Origin: an uncultured Methanomicrobiales archaeon
GTDB taxonomy: Archaea; Halobacteriota; Methanomicrobia; Methanomicrobiales; Methanospirillaceae
Assembly (NCBI GenBank): GCA_903832665.1
Contig: CAILCG010000014.1
Location: 62,001-126,000, forward strand
Direction: 5' to 3'
DNA length: 64,000 nucleotides
The position numbers and the translations under genes are program-made. The notes beneath the pieces were generated by a model. That model saw only the letters and a program-made list of their open reading frames with translations. It did no database searches and had not been told where the DNA came from. This document shows positions 22,765 through 32,713 of the stretch, piece after piece; the stretch's first letter is position 1; every line of letters starts with the position of its first letter.

Positions 22765-23865
22765 ATGGATTTTGTTGGAACGCTCGTCGTTGTATTTCTG
22801 ATTTTTGTTATTGTCTACATTTTTTCAAAAGGTGTAGTTATTGTCCAGCCGTATGAACAGGGTCTCCAGGTCCGCCTCGGCCAGTACGTTGGCCGGATGA
22901 ATCCGGGTTTCCGCTGGATTGTACCATTTGTCAGCGATGTGATCAAACTCGATCTTCGTACCCAGGTGATGGAGGTCCCCAGCCAGGAAGTTATCACCAA
23001 GGATAACTCCCCGACCAACGTGGATGCAATCGTGTACGTACGGGTAATCGACCCGGAGAAAGCGTTCTTCGAAGTTGCGAATTACAAGATGGCAACCGTC
23101 GTCCTCGCCCAGACCAGCTTGAGGGGCATCATTGGTGATATGGAACTCGACGAGGTACTCTACAACCGGGACATCATCAACACAAAACTCCGCGACATCC
23201 TCGACCGTGAGACCGACCAGTGGGGTGTCAAGGTTGAGCGGGTTGAGATAAAAGAAGTCGATCCGGTCGCAGCAGTCAAGAATGCCATGACCGAACAGAC
23301 GGCAGCAGAACGTGCCCGCCGTGCAGCAATTTTACGGGCTGATGGCGAGAAACGTTCAGCAATCCTTAAGGCGGAGGGTCTCCGTCAGTCCATGATCCTT
23401 GAAGCGGAAGGGGAACGCCAGAGCAAGGTGCTGAGAGCAGAGGGGGAGCGCCTCTCAAGAATCCTCCAGGCACAGGGAGAAGCACAGGGGCTGCGCATTC
23501 TTTCCGTGGGTGCTGCGCCGCTCGATAACCGTGCAATGACCGTGCTCACATTAAATGCACTCAAGAACATGGCCGATGGCCAGGCCACCAAGATCATCTT
23601 CCCCTTCGAGCTCTCGCAGCTGATCCGCCAGGGTGCAAAATTCCTTGGGGCAACGGATGAAACTGCCGAAGTTGTTGCGGGGCGCCCGGTCATGGATGAG
23701 ACCATCCTTGGCGATATGCCGCAGCGCGAAGAAGTGAATGCAATCTTAAAAGAGATCAAGGATGCTGTCCCGAAAGTCTCCGTCGACGAACTCAAGGATA
23801 CCAGCAAACGTAAACTCGCAATCGATGCAGAAGCAGATGCCGCCACCATCCCACCGGTAGCATAA
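22765..23865 (+). CDS. SPFH/Band 7 (stomatin-like) protein
   Basis: 366 residues from ATG 22765 (MDFVGTLVVVFLIFVIVY). One N-terminal membrane helix, then the SPFH domain (VVIVQPYEQGLQVRLGQYVGRMNPGFRWIVPFV, SQEVITKDNSPTNVDAIVYVRV). A long Ala/Glu/Arg-rich helix of repeated ILxAEGxRQS-like units follows (about 190-245), typical of stomatin oligomerisation. Operon with nfeD. Likely organises membrane proteins or regulates a protease. Confidence 0.92.
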   Translation: MDFVGTLVVVFLIFVIVYIFSKGVVIVQPYEQGLQVRLGQYVGRMNPGFRWIVPFVSDVIKLDLRTQVMEVPSQEVITKDNSPTNVDAIVYVRVIDPEKAFFEVANYKMATVVLAQTSLRGIIGDMELDEVLYNRDIINTKLRDILDRETDQWGVKVERVEIKEVDPVAAVKNAMTEQTAAERARRAAILRADGEKRSAILKAEGLRQSMILEAEGERQSKVLRAEGERLSRILQAQGEAQGLRILSVGAAPLDNRAMTVLTLNALKNMADGQATKIIFPFELSQLIRQGAKFLGATDETAEVVAGRPVMDETILGDMPQREEVNAILKEIKDAVPKVSVDELKDTSKRKLAIDAEADAATIPPVA

Positions 23866-23989
23866 CCACATTCCTTTTTTATTTTATTTCCCTGGTCACT
23901 ATCGAAACATGGCGGGGAGGCAGTAAAGTACTCAGCAGCCTACGAGGTCTCCAACCAGCACCATAGCGTCATCAAAATCATTCCTTCTT

Positions 23990-24835
23990 CAGGATCTGGA
24001 AAAATCGAGATTTCAGATCAACCCCGTACCTTCTTTTCATGATAGAGAATTTGGTTTCTACCAGGACCGTTTACGATACCGGACAAAATTAAAATTGTCG
24101 GTCATCTTCTTTCGACATTTTCCCTAGACATTCGTGGTACCTTAATGGATCCGAGCTGGAATAATCGAATCCGCGTTGAGTGTTTCACGAGTATACTTGT
24201 GCACATTCTCGGAATCATAACTCCGGTCCATGACATAGCACTGAGAGTTTTGGCGATTACGAAGTATCTTCAGAAGTATAAATGCATGTTTTGAGTCGTG
24301 AACCCGGCTTTTTGAAATCGAGAATCCGGTAATTACCTGCATATCGGTATCAATAGAAATCGATGTTTTCAGGAAATGTTTTCGGATTTTTCCGGTTGAT
24401 GGCAGTTTTTAAGAGGAGATTGAAGTACAGGGATTTGATACGACAGAGAAATTTTTGAAGGGTTTGAAATGAGGGATCGTTGTGAGGCACAGTACTGCCC
24501 GGAGACGATCCATCTCTTCGAGGTTCCAGATGACGGTACGATAGTCTTCATTCCGATATTCTTTGAAAAGAATTAGTGTCAACAGCTAATGTTGAGTGTA
24601 ATCTTTTCTCGAATATTTACAGGGATACGGGTGAGTCGTGTGGACTGAACCAGGGAATATGCGTGTTTGATAAAACGGATAAACCGGCCGACAATTTCTT
24701 ATTTGTCTCCTTATTCGTTACTAGCATAACATTGTAAGGAGACACTGCACCTTAGAACTTTCGGTCGTTTCCCTCGAGTTTCTTTGTTAGGAAATCATTT
24801 CTAAAGAGCAGAAAATTTCAATCATGATCCGGTTG
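23990..24835 (-). pseudogene. Degenerate IS4/IS5-type transposase element, copy 1
   Basis: Fragments of a DDE transposase read in broken frames on the minus strand: EDYRTVIWNLEEMD, then [17 protein letters not shown], then [30 protein letters not shown]. Nonsense and frame breaks are spread throughout. Compared with the copy at 53.4-54.3 kb, about 110 bp are missing near 24400, including the region for the first catalytic Asp. The flank on the N-terminal side (24580-24830) is conserved between the copies, so the element includes non-coding DNA. No clear terminal repeats. Confidence 0.8.
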
Positions 24836-25237
24836 AAATGATTCTGTCAGTACACGATCCACTATTCGATCCAAAATATTTTTTGAACGTTCCGGATACA
24901 CAAACCCACAAAACAATATTCTCACAACCATTCATAAACGCCATCATAAACCCCCTATTTCTTCGACGTGAACTCAACAACGGGCAACCACTGGCATTTG
25001 CAGGTCGTTTCTGCCAAAAAACCTCCTGAATATGTGTCAGAATATGATGCCCGTAAAAGCCCGCTAAAGATCAGGGAAAAATCTCGATTAAACAGGTTAT
25101 TTTCGGAAAATAATCGATTTAAACCATATTTTTCAGAGCGGTGGACACTTCTCCGGCTAAACCCGAAACCGGGATAAGGAAATTGACAATCGGAGACCTT
25201 ACTGCACCCGGAATACCTCATCCCCTGGGCACCCTGT
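24836..25237. other. Intergenic region with no recognised gene
   Basis: About 400 bp after the IS remnant. Short open frames on both strands lack protein-like character. The sequence around 25090-25115 (ttattttcggaaaataa) forms a short inverted repeat that may be a hairpin. No other feature seen. Confidence 0.5.
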
Positions 25238-26596
25238 TTACCTAGTCTGCACAACCGTATGAACATCCACCAGACCCAACGGGGCCGATGTATAACTCTG
25301 CGATACCAGTCCCCCATCCTTATACACTTCAATGATCAGGTTCTTCACGGAACCATCCTGCTTCTCAACGGACCCTTCAATCATCCCGTTCACAATGGGG
25401 AACTGGTAAAACTGGTCGCCCGTACTGTTAACCTCTCGCATCTGCCCGTTTGCACCCAGGGATCCCACAAAATTCCCCGGGTAGAATACCCGCACCCAGA
25501 CCCCGGAAGGGGGAATGGATACCCGGGGGAGGGATGCATACGGCGAGACCTGGATATCCGAAGGCGGAGTTGGTACGACGATCCCCCCGCTTGCAGGCCC
25601 CACAGGTATATGAATGTCAATGAGACCCCACGGTTTTCGTGTCTCGCTCTTCGATACCAGGACTCCTCCGTTATAGATCCCAACTTCAAGTTTATCGGCC
25701 GATCCATCCTGTTTATCGATTGTACCCTCGATCATCGCATCATCGACCGGCAACTGGTAGAGCCGGGTCCCGGAACTGTTGATCTCAATCTGCCTTCCCC
25801 GTGCTCCGATATATTCCGTGAAATTTCCCGGGTAGGACACCTTTACCCAGATCCCGTTTGTGGGAATCGTGATGGGGGGGACGTACGACCCTGTGTCGGG
25901 ATTCACCACAGGTTCAGGGGTTTGCGTAGGGGAGATGGATGGAACAACCGGACTGTTGGCGTCGGTGGTCGTTATGTCCTGGTCAACCGTGACATTTTTC
26001 ACATTCATCACCTTTCCCGCAATAAATGTTCCTCCGGCTAGCAGGGCAATAATGAGCACTATCGCTGCAATAGTGATCAGGGGCGAGCGTTCTGGGGCAT
26101 CCTCATCGGGAGTTTTTTTCACCTTGGATAATGTACTGGTAAAAGACCATTCCGGCACTGCGGGGCGACTGACCTTTTCACCAGCCATAAGCTCATCGGT
26201 ATCGGACTTGGCGCCCCGGTCCAGGCGAACCTCTTCAGCCAACAGGGTTTTGCCCTCAACGGGGATATTGTGCTGCCTGATAATTACCAGGCATCTCTCG
26301 ACCTCCTTGATATTCTGGCCCTCCACCAGACGGATAAAAATAAGTTCAAGCGTTCGTTTTCCCCCATCGGGAGCATTGAAACAGATGGTTATGACCGGTT
26401 CACGTAATTTGTTTACTCCCGATGTTGCCCCGCTGATATCTGCAAGGGGGATATCTTCATGGATGCGACCCGTTTCACTCTCAACAAGGATGAGGCGCCT
26501 GCCGGTAAGGACCGCTTCGTATCTCACGCCATCGATAATGATCGTCTGTGTCTTTTGAATGACTGCTTCATCGCTCTTCAGGTTAAGGTTATCCAT
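25238..26596 (-). CDS. Membrane protein with N-terminal PH-like domain and tandem external repeats
   Basis: 452 residues. An N-terminal PH-like domain (about 10-120: GVRYEAVLTGRRLILVESETGRIHEDIPLADISGATSG) is followed by a linker, one membrane helix (about 178-198) and a Thr/Pro stalk. Two tandem extracellular repeats of about 90 residues follow. Each repeat carries (G)(I/V)WV(K/R)VxYPGNF, then (M)IEG(T/S)(I/V)(D/E)KQDGS and GL(I/V)D(I/V)H. A cytoplasmic lipid- or protein-binding domain coupled to external sensors or binders is a reasonable reading. Family function unknown. Confidence 0.75.
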   Translation of the reverse strand: MDNLNLKSDEAVIQKTQTIIIDGVRYEAVLTGRRLILVESETGRIHEDIPLADISGATSGVNKLREPVITICFNAPDGGKRTLELIFIRLVEGQNIKEVERCLVIIRQHNIPVEGKTLLAEEVRLDRGAKSDTDELMAGEKVSRPAVPEWSFTSTLSKVKKTPDEDAPERSPLITIAAIVLIIALLAGGTFIAGKVMNVKNVTVDQDITTTDANSPVVPSISPTQTPEPVVNPDTGSYVPPITIPTNGIWVKVSYPGNFTEYIGARGRQIEINSSGTRLYQLPVDDAMIEGTIDKQDGSADKLEVGIYNGGVLVSKSETRKPWGLIDIHIPVGPASGGIVVPTPPSDIQVSPYASLPRVSIPPSGVWVRVFYPGNFVGSLGANGQMREVNSTGDQFYQFPIVNGMIEGSVEKQDGSVKNLIIEVYKDGGLVSQSYTSAPLGLVDVHTVVQTR

Positions 26597-26870
26597 GGCA
26601 CTACATCTAACTATAAATCTGAACTATAAAAATCAATTCGGAATCTGACTGCAATCGGGATTGATCTGCTTTCCTCGTTGCGGCAGATTCGGTTCCGGGG
26701 TTTTCATGGTAATGTAATCCGGTACCCGGAGTAACCTATCCCCCATGGAAAACCGAAATTCCCGGGATACCAGTGAGGGCGATTGAAAAAGTATTTCCGG
26801 CGGGGGGGCAGGTCCGCAGGAAATTTTCAAAACAGTATCAGGATATTCCCATTTTCGTAACGCCCGGACT

Positions 26871-28373
26871 CTACTCGCTCGTTGTGCCAGGTTTGCGGAT
26901 TGCGGTATTCCTGCTCACCAGCACGTTATATGCATCGTGCTTTGGGTTGTGCCGGACGAGCACACTCTCGATCTCGAGGATTGTCCCGTATGGTGCCGAC
27001 ACAATCGCCTCATTCTCCGGAGTTACGTGATAGGCCGGCACCACCGCATATACCGGTGTATCTGCTGTACCATCGCAGAGCTTGAAGACCATCGTCTTGG
27101 CGTCACCCAGATTTCCTGACATCTTGGCGGTTATGAGATTGATCCGTTTCTCGACATGACGGCGGATCTGGGATACCCTTAGGACACGCGAGCCGTTGGG
27201 CACCCGGTACGAGTCCCGGACTTTCCCGTCCTTCCTGATCACGACGTACGTGTACTTGATGTCGATGTTGAGATACCGGAACGGCTCCTCTCCGGATGCC
27301 AGTATCCCCATCAGCCGGGTGGGCTGGATATTCCGGTTGGTGGCAAAACTCCAGCACCGGTCCGGTGTGCAGTTGGTTCCCCAGATAAACGAGCACGGGC
27401 TGTGAATCGTGAGCCCTCGTTTCTTTAACGCAAGCGAGAGCAGCCTCAGCTGGGCGGAGTTGGTCTCTTCGGCCGGCTCTATGATCAGGATCGTGCCATC
27501 CGGTGCAAGCCGTTCTGCCAGTTTCATGACAAGATCCGCCCGCTGGTCGAGCGAGACATCGCTTATTTCATTGAGCACATTGGAGAAGATCATCAGGTCG
27601 ATCTTCTGCGAGATCTTTGCGGGGTCAAGGGTGGTGAGATCCGCCTTTATCGGGGGCTTGATACTGACTTTGTCTCCTTTCTGCGTGCACTGCTCCCGCA
27701 GGTACATAAATGCCTCGATATGCTCTTCCGAGCGCTCCACCGAGTACACAGTTGCTGTTGCGCCATCCAGCCGGGAATAAAAGTCTGCAATCGCCAGGGG
27801 CACGACCCCCGGCCCGGTACCGGCATCGAGTATGGTCATTGAGTTTTTCAGCAACCCGTCGCGGGCGAGCATGGCGAGCAGGTACTGGGTCTGCACATAG
27901 TAGACCGGGAAATGGTACGCAAGATAACCAAGCACATGGTACGCCTTGGTGTACTGCAGCGAGCGCTGGTGGGTCGGCTTCCAGTAATCCGACTTCTGGG
28001 CTACAATCGCCCCGCGGAGCCGCTCGAGTATGGTCGCATCGGTCAGTTCTTTTCCCACTTTTTTTGGGATGTACTGTTCGATTGCAGTTTCCAGTGCCGG
28101 GGGCAGCCGGCGGGTTGCAAAAAATGCATCCTGCCTCTCTTGCTCTGCCGGATTTATTGTATACTCCGCTGCCGCGAGCCTCTTTGAGATCTCATAGTCC
28201 GCGCCGACGTTCTTTGCAGCAAGGTTCAGGTCATCCAACAGGGGACTGATAAGGGTGTACAGTTTTTCAACCGGATGCTTTTTTTCAAGATATGGCACAA
28301 TCTCCGAGAGAAGAAAGGACGGTTTTGTACCGGCCACGTATTTTATGGTGGAGATGAGCTGCTTATCGGTCAT
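26871..28373 (-). CDS. Rsm22-like SAM-dependent methyltransferase
   Basis: 500 residues. The N-terminal helical region is followed by a Rossmann methyltransferase core with motif I ILDAGTGPGVVPLAIADFYS and motif IV-like MIFSNVLNEISD, then PDGTILIIEPAEETNS. Cys residues in CSFIWGTNCTPDRCWSF match the metal/Fe-S cluster region of the Rsm22/METTL17 family, which aids small-ribosomal-subunit assembly. The C-terminal ~110 residues are beta-rich. It follows the polymerase-derivative gene on the same strand with a 43-bp gap. Confidence 0.78.
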   Translation of the reverse strand: MTDKQLISTIKYVAGTKPSFLLSEIVPYLEKKHPVEKLYTLISPLLDDLNLAAKNVGADYEISKRLAAAEYTINPAEQERQDAFFATRRLPPALETAIEQYIPKKVGKELTDATILERLRGAIVAQKSDYWKPTHQRSLQYTKAYHVLGYLAYHFPVYYVQTQYLLAMLARDGLLKNSMTILDAGTGPGVVPLAIADFYSRLDGATATVYSVERSEEHIEAFMYLREQCTQKGDKVSIKPPIKADLTTLDPAKISQKIDLMIFSNVLNEISDVSLDQRADLVMKLAERLAPDGTILIIEPAEETNSAQLRLLSLALKKRGLTIHSPCSFIWGTNCTPDRCWSFATNRNIQPTRLMGILASGEEPFRYLNIDIKYTYVVIRKDGKVRDSYRVPNGSRVLRVSQIRRHVEKRINLITAKMSGNLGDAKTMVFKLCDGTADTPVYAVVPAYHVTPENEAIVSAPYGTILEIESVLVRHNPKHDAYNVLVSRNTAIRKPGTTSE

Positions 28374-28416
28374 AGTTGCCGGTTACTTGGCGATAGACCC
28401 TATTACATCTTTTGTG

Positions 28417-29924
28417 TCACCGGTCATATCTCCTGACTGGCACCGATCGACCGCTGCTCCTGACCCGCAGGAATTCCCTGCTGATCTTTACCTCCCCCTC
28501 CTCCCGGTACGCGTCCACCGCAGCGCCTTCAATGCAGCGGTGGGCGTACGTGAGCCGGCTGATCCGCCGGCTGATGGTCATCTCCTGTGCGGGGGCACAG
28601 GGCAGCTGCTCCACCGCGTTCCGGTATATCGCGTTCACCTGACCCCACAGCCCATTGAGTTCCGCGATCGTTGCGGCCTTGCCCATCACTTCGAGCATTG
28701 TGCCCTGCATCGTGCGGATATATTCCGGGGTGTCATGCCGGCGTGCGGCAATGGCCGGGTCGGTCTTTTTCAGCTGCTTTGTCCGGATGCGCAGGGCCAG
28801 CAGGGGTTCCAGGGCCGTGGGAAGAAAACCCCGGGGCTCCTGTTCCGGGTGTGCGAACGTCTCGGGCGACAGGTTCGCCATCACGATGATGGAGGGGTAC
28901 ATGGAAGTGAAATCGATCTCGTCCACATCAGCAAAGATGCCGGGCTCCGGCTGGAACATCATCCCGCCCCGGTCTGCGGTCCTAATGGCAGAAAATTTCC
29001 GCAGGGCCTCGGCATCGCTCTTCCGGAACGGCACCATGATTCCCCTCCGCACCGCTTCATACGTCTCGTAACTCGAGATGAGCGTGCCCGGGGTGAACCG
29101 GGACGCGAGGCTGGGAGAGAGTCCCAAGAGCCGGGATGCCATGAGCACACCGGCAAGCCCGCCCTCCCGGTACACGAATGACTGTTCGTTATCGATCAGA
29201 ATCCTCCCGTCAGGGATGAGTGCCGCTTCCTTGTGCTCAACCCTGCCATAACTCCAGTAGGAGCGCGAGTCCATGGTGCGGTACTTCCCGGTCCGGGAAA
29301 ATGGCATCGTGAGGCCCAGTGCCCCGGCCCGTACCTGGAGTTTTCCCATCCAGCGATCGGCATCTGTCATCAGGATCAGGTCCGGGTCAGATGCAGAAAC
29401 GAGCCCGAAGAGAGCAGCGAGCACGTCCCGCTCCTGACCGTGCAGCTGCTCGGTGCGTTCGCCGCAGACGATTTCGATAGCGGAGCAGGTCTGGTTTCGG
29501 GCCGGGTCATCACGGATCCGGATCTCCATGCAGTCCAGGCCGTGGTTGAAGTCCGGGGAGAACCGGTCCGCCGGGGGTCAGCACAGCAGGGGACGACTCC
29601 CTGCTCTGCCATGAACCGCTGGTCGCGCCGCACATCCACGTTGAAGAGCTGTGCAGCAAACTGCGTCTGCTGTTCGATGGCTTCTGCCACGGGCCTGCCG
29701 GCAAACACTGCGTATCCTTCATGTTCGCCAAATATGGTGGTGAACGTGCAGGGCTCCGCACGGTACTGCTCCTCCAGTGCTTCGATCATCCCGTGATGTA
29801 AGTCCGGGTCCGGCAGGTGAAGATAAAACGGGGGATCGTATTCGTGGTGAATCCTCTGCACCGTCCCATCCTTATGCCACAGGTCCATCCCCCCGCCCCG
29901 GAAGGCCGAGTCAAGGATCCACAT
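28417..29924 (-). pseudogene. Inactivated B-family DNA polymerase homologue, frameshifted
   Basis: The N-terminal frame (29924 down) and the C-terminal frame (to 28417) join at a run of five G on the plus strand (29573-29577); one more C on the coding strand gives ..CCADPPADRFSPDFNHGLD... The restored ~500-residue protein has an exonuclease-like region and polymerase motif A (EIDFTSMYPSII), with ALEPLLALRIRTKQLKKTDP after it. Motif B (KxxxNSxYG) and motif C (DTD) cannot be found, so it fits the described family of inactivated archaeal PolB proteins. The RecA-like partner lies immediately upstream. Confidence 0.75.
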
Positions 29925-30567
29925 CGCGTTCCTCTCCCTCCCCGGACTCCTTCCGGGGATCTTTTTGTACCTGCATCACCAGTGCCTCCTGTTGCTTGAG
30001 TATTCCGATGAGAACGGACGCTCTCGAAGCTCCTGCCCATTGCTACACCTCCAGGGTCTTCTGGGCTCTCGGCACCACACCACCCTTCCTGCAGGTGCGC
30101 TGGCTGGCAAAATCAAAGCGACCCGTAGGTGGTCCCTCCGGGATAATCTCAATAATCCGGTCGGCCTGCCGGATCAGTGCAGCAAAGGCCCGGTCACTGG
30201 CCGGCGCCCACAGGATCACCATAGCTTCCCTGCCGGCCTGTTTTAGCGCGGATGCAAGCGGGACAAACATGCGCTCGGTCCCGTCAAAGAGCGTGGGATC
30301 ATGCTCGATAAAGACGATCGTGTGGCTCGCCTCGTGGATGACGGTTAAGAGCTGGTCTGCGGTAAATGGCCGGCGGACCTCGAAATTGTTCGATGTACGG
30401 CCGATACCCGAGAGGATGCGCGAGTAGTTGCCACAGACATAGAGAAAGAGGAACCGCTGGAGATCCGCATTGCTGTTGAGCGCTGCAAGGATCTTTTTTT
30501 CCGGGGCTATCACCGCAGTAAAACTACCCGGATGCAGGGTGATCCCTTTTGAGAGCTCGATCAGCAT
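29911..30567 (-). CDS. RecA-like fold protein paired with the polymerase derivative, in-frame TAG
   Basis: The frame from ATG 30567 reaches a TAG at 30043-30045 (174 residues). It then stays open for 43 more codons to a TGA at 29911-29913, overlapping the polymerase-derivative start. The added part (SVLIGILKQQEALVMQVQKD and an acidic tail) looks coded, so the full gene is probably 217 residues plus the TAG position. A Walker B-like strand (HTIVFIEHDPTLFDG) is present, but no Walker A. It may be a RecA-superfamily protein without ATPase activity. A duplicate of its first 11 codons and leader lies at 54512-54609. Confidence 0.6.
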
Positions 30568-30632
30568 AGCCCGGATCCCTGCTGCACCGGGCGGGATAAG
30601 GCTCAGGCTGGCGGGGGGCGAAAGTGCCGGAC
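30535..30632. repeat. 98-bp duplicated segment, copy A
   Basis: Covers the first 11 codons of the RecA-like gene and about 65 bp upstream of it. It matches 54512-54609 with about five differences in 98 positions. This copy is attached to a full gene and is likely the source. Confidence 0.85.
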
Positions 30633-30652
30633 CGATCCTGTTATTAATCCAA

Positions 30653-31948
30653 TTACAAGTGAAGAAGATACGGCAGTGCGACCAGCGACACGAGAACGAC
30701 CAGCATCAGGGAAGAAACAATGCTGGTGACATACCCTGAATATTTTAAGAGTCCGCGCCTATCAAGAAGCCGGTCAACACCTTCCTTAAAGATGTAACCA
30801 CCATCGAGCGGAACCATCGGGATTGCATTGAATATCCCCACGTTGAGATTGATCCAAGCGCACCAGAAGAGCAGGTGGATGAGATCCCAGAACCCGTAAA
30901 AAGGTACCTGGTAATAGGACGTTTCGGCGTTATCAAACGCTAATATGCGGAGGGGCTGGATAATAGGGTTATTTGTGAAGAAGGGGATGATGAGGAAGTT
31001 GACAAAACCGCCTGGTGAAAGCATGCCCCCGATTTCCGTTTTGATCGTGTTCCCGTCATAATACTCGATACCCATGAATCCGCTCGCTGGACCGGCAATC
31101 TCCGCGGGCCAAGCGGCAAGCGTAAGGGGATAAGCCTTAACGAGCTTATCTTTCTCAATCGTTAGAGTGAGTGTGTCTCCGGGTTTTGTCGCATTCAACA
31201 GGCTCGATATATCTCCCCGGCTTGTAATCGGTTCGCCATTGATCGCAGTTACCAGAGAACCGGGTAATACCCCTGCCTTTGCTGCAGGGTAATCCTGGTA
31301 AACACCATAAATTGCCGGTGAAGCCAGCGGGGTGACAAAACCCATGCAGATGATGAGCAGCATAAAACAGGCAAAACCGACAACCAGATTGTTGGTGATG
31401 CCGGCCCCGAACATGCGCACCTTGGGCATGCCCTTCATCTGTTCCAATTCCTCTTCGTCCGGCTCGACAAAAAAACCGACAGGAATGACCGCAACGAGCG
31501 CACCCATCGTCTTGACTTTGATATTCTCTACCCGGCAGAGGATCGCATGGCCGAATTCATGGACTGCGATGGTGATGATGAACGCAAACCAGACCGCAAA
31601 AGTAGAGGGGACATACTCGTTGAGGCCAGGGATAAGCAGGAGATTCTGCGGTTTATAGATCCCGGTCGGTTCCGGCTGGATCATCAGCGTGAAGTAGACC
31701 GAGTAAATCAGCATCGCTGTGATGACTACCGAAACAATAATGACGGCAATAACTCCGACAGTCCCGTAGAGCCTGAAAAATGTGCGGAATGCGGTGAATT
31801 TGTCAAAGAACCCGACCCGGTTTGTCCGTATCGCCATGATGGGGCCATAAAAGACAATATGCTCTTCCCAGAGTTTATTCCGGTGGATAACAAAGGCTAT
31901 CGCGGCATACACGGCAACCAGAATAATGAGAATGAGGAGCGCGTCCAT
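30653..31948 (-). CDS. M50-family site-2 protease with PDZ domain
   Basis: 431 residues from ATG 31948 (MDALLILIILVAVYAAIAF); the open frame extends 13 codons upstream with little support. The zinc protease motif HEFGH lies in a membrane helix (ITIAVHEFGHAILC). A PDZ domain follows (DYPAAKAGVLPGSLVTAINGEPITSRGDI), and the second metal site is in NAIPMVPLDGGYIF. At least six membrane helices. Cleaves membrane-bound regulators or clears signal peptides. The substrate is not evident from neighbours. Confidence 0.9.
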   Translation of the reverse strand: MDALLILIILVAVYAAIAFVIHRNKLWEEHIVFYGPIMAIRTNRVGFFDKFTAFRTFFRLYGTVGVIAVIIVSVVITAMLIYSVYFTLMIQPEPTGIYKPQNLLLIPGLNEYVPSTFAVWFAFIITIAVHEFGHAILCRVENIKVKTMGALVAVIPVGFFVEPDEEELEQMKGMPKVRMFGAGITNNLVVGFACFMLLIICMGFVTPLASPAIYGVYQDYPAAKAGVLPGSLVTAINGEPITSRGDISSLLNATKPGDTLTLTIEKDKLVKAYPLTLAAWPAEIAGPASGFMGIEYYDGNTIKTEIGGMLSPGGFVNFLIIPFFTNNPIIQPLRILAFDNAETSYYQVPFYGFWDLIHLLFWCAWINLNVGIFNAIPMVPLDGGYIFKEGVDRLLDRRGLLKYSGYVTSIVSSLMLVVLVSLVALPYLLHL

Positions 31949-32017
31949 TCCAGTACTATGGCATGGGTGGGGTGATAAAGTATTCACCCGGGGCAGATAC
32001 GGCTTTACTTAAAAGGG

Positions 32018-32659
32018 TTAAAAAAAATCACCGAGAGAACTCTGGGCCTTTTTGGCCAGAATCGCGCTGACGGTCTTCCAACTCTTTCGGGCGATCAAGG
32101 GGGGAATGCGGTGCTCATCAATATAGGAATTCAACCACCGGATAGTGATGGCATCTGAAGGATAACCACTGCCGATCTCGCCAAATTTCTTTGCGTGCAG
32201 GGTGATTGCCCGGTCACGGGTCACCTTCGCGATGATACTTGCAGCAGATACTACCGGGAATTTCTCATCCGCGTGGTGTTCGGACACAATCTCGCACGGA
32301 AAGTCAAGATGGTTCTTTACCATCTCGGCATAACGGAAGGTATTCACATCACAGGCATCGACGTAGGCACAGGCCGGTGACAGTTTTGTAATCACCTGGG
32401 CATGCGCCCGCGCAACTGCCGCATTCAGGGTCATATCCTGCCTTACCGCATCAATATCCTGCGCATCGAGTTTGACGATCGCAATCCGGCAGGTTTTTTT
32501 AATAATCGTATACAGGCGCTCACGCTCTTTTGCCGAGAGCATTTTCGAGTCTTTTACGCCAAGGTCTGCGAGAACATCTTCAGAAGAGATTCCTACCGCC
32601 GCAACCACCATAGGTCCCAGTACCGAACCTTTTCCTGCCTCATCGACCCCGCATATCAC
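32018..32659 (-). CDS. rnhB: Ribonuclease HII
   Basis: 213 residues from GTG 32659 (MICGVDEAGKGSVLGPMVVA), which matches the usual archaeal N-terminus; the frame is open to 32839 but would run into the divergent trkA gene. A TTG at 32689 is an alternative. Active-site acidic residues are in GVDEAGKG, YVDACD and the DSK motif (VKDSKMLSAKERERL). Removes RNA from RNA-DNA hybrids and single ribonucleotides from DNA. Confidence 0.93.
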   Translation of the reverse strand: MICGVDEAGKGSVLGPMVVAAVGISSEDVLADLGVKDSKMLSAKERERLYTIIKKTCRIAIVKLDAQDIDAVRQDMTLNAAVARAHAQVITKLSPACAYVDACDVNTFRYAEMVKNHLDFPCEIVSEHHADEKFPVVSAASIIAKVTRDRAITLHAKKFGEIGSGYPSDAITIRWLNSYIDEHRIPPLIARKSWKTVSAILAKKAQSSLGDFF

Positions 32660-32713
32660 AGGAATGCGTTGATGCGCAAAATATTTCAATGCTGATGATG
32701 GTAACCGGTAATC

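Noticed and set aside
24955-25332. Reverse open frame with SENN-type repeats, mirrored on the plus strand
   Set aside because: Both arise from a short inverted repeat around 25090-25115; no protein-like character.
26597-26870. Short open frames on both strands between the PH-domain protein and the Rsm22-like gene
   Set aside because: No ribosome site, no motif, and composition unlike neighbouring genes.
28255-29181. 308-codon plus-strand frame
   Set aside because: Covers the polymerase-derivative gene in antisense and shows no recognisable motif.
29911-30045. TAG as a pyrrolysine codon
   Set aside because: No Pyl genes are in the window and the protein is not one of the usual Pyl proteins; kept only as an open TAG observation.
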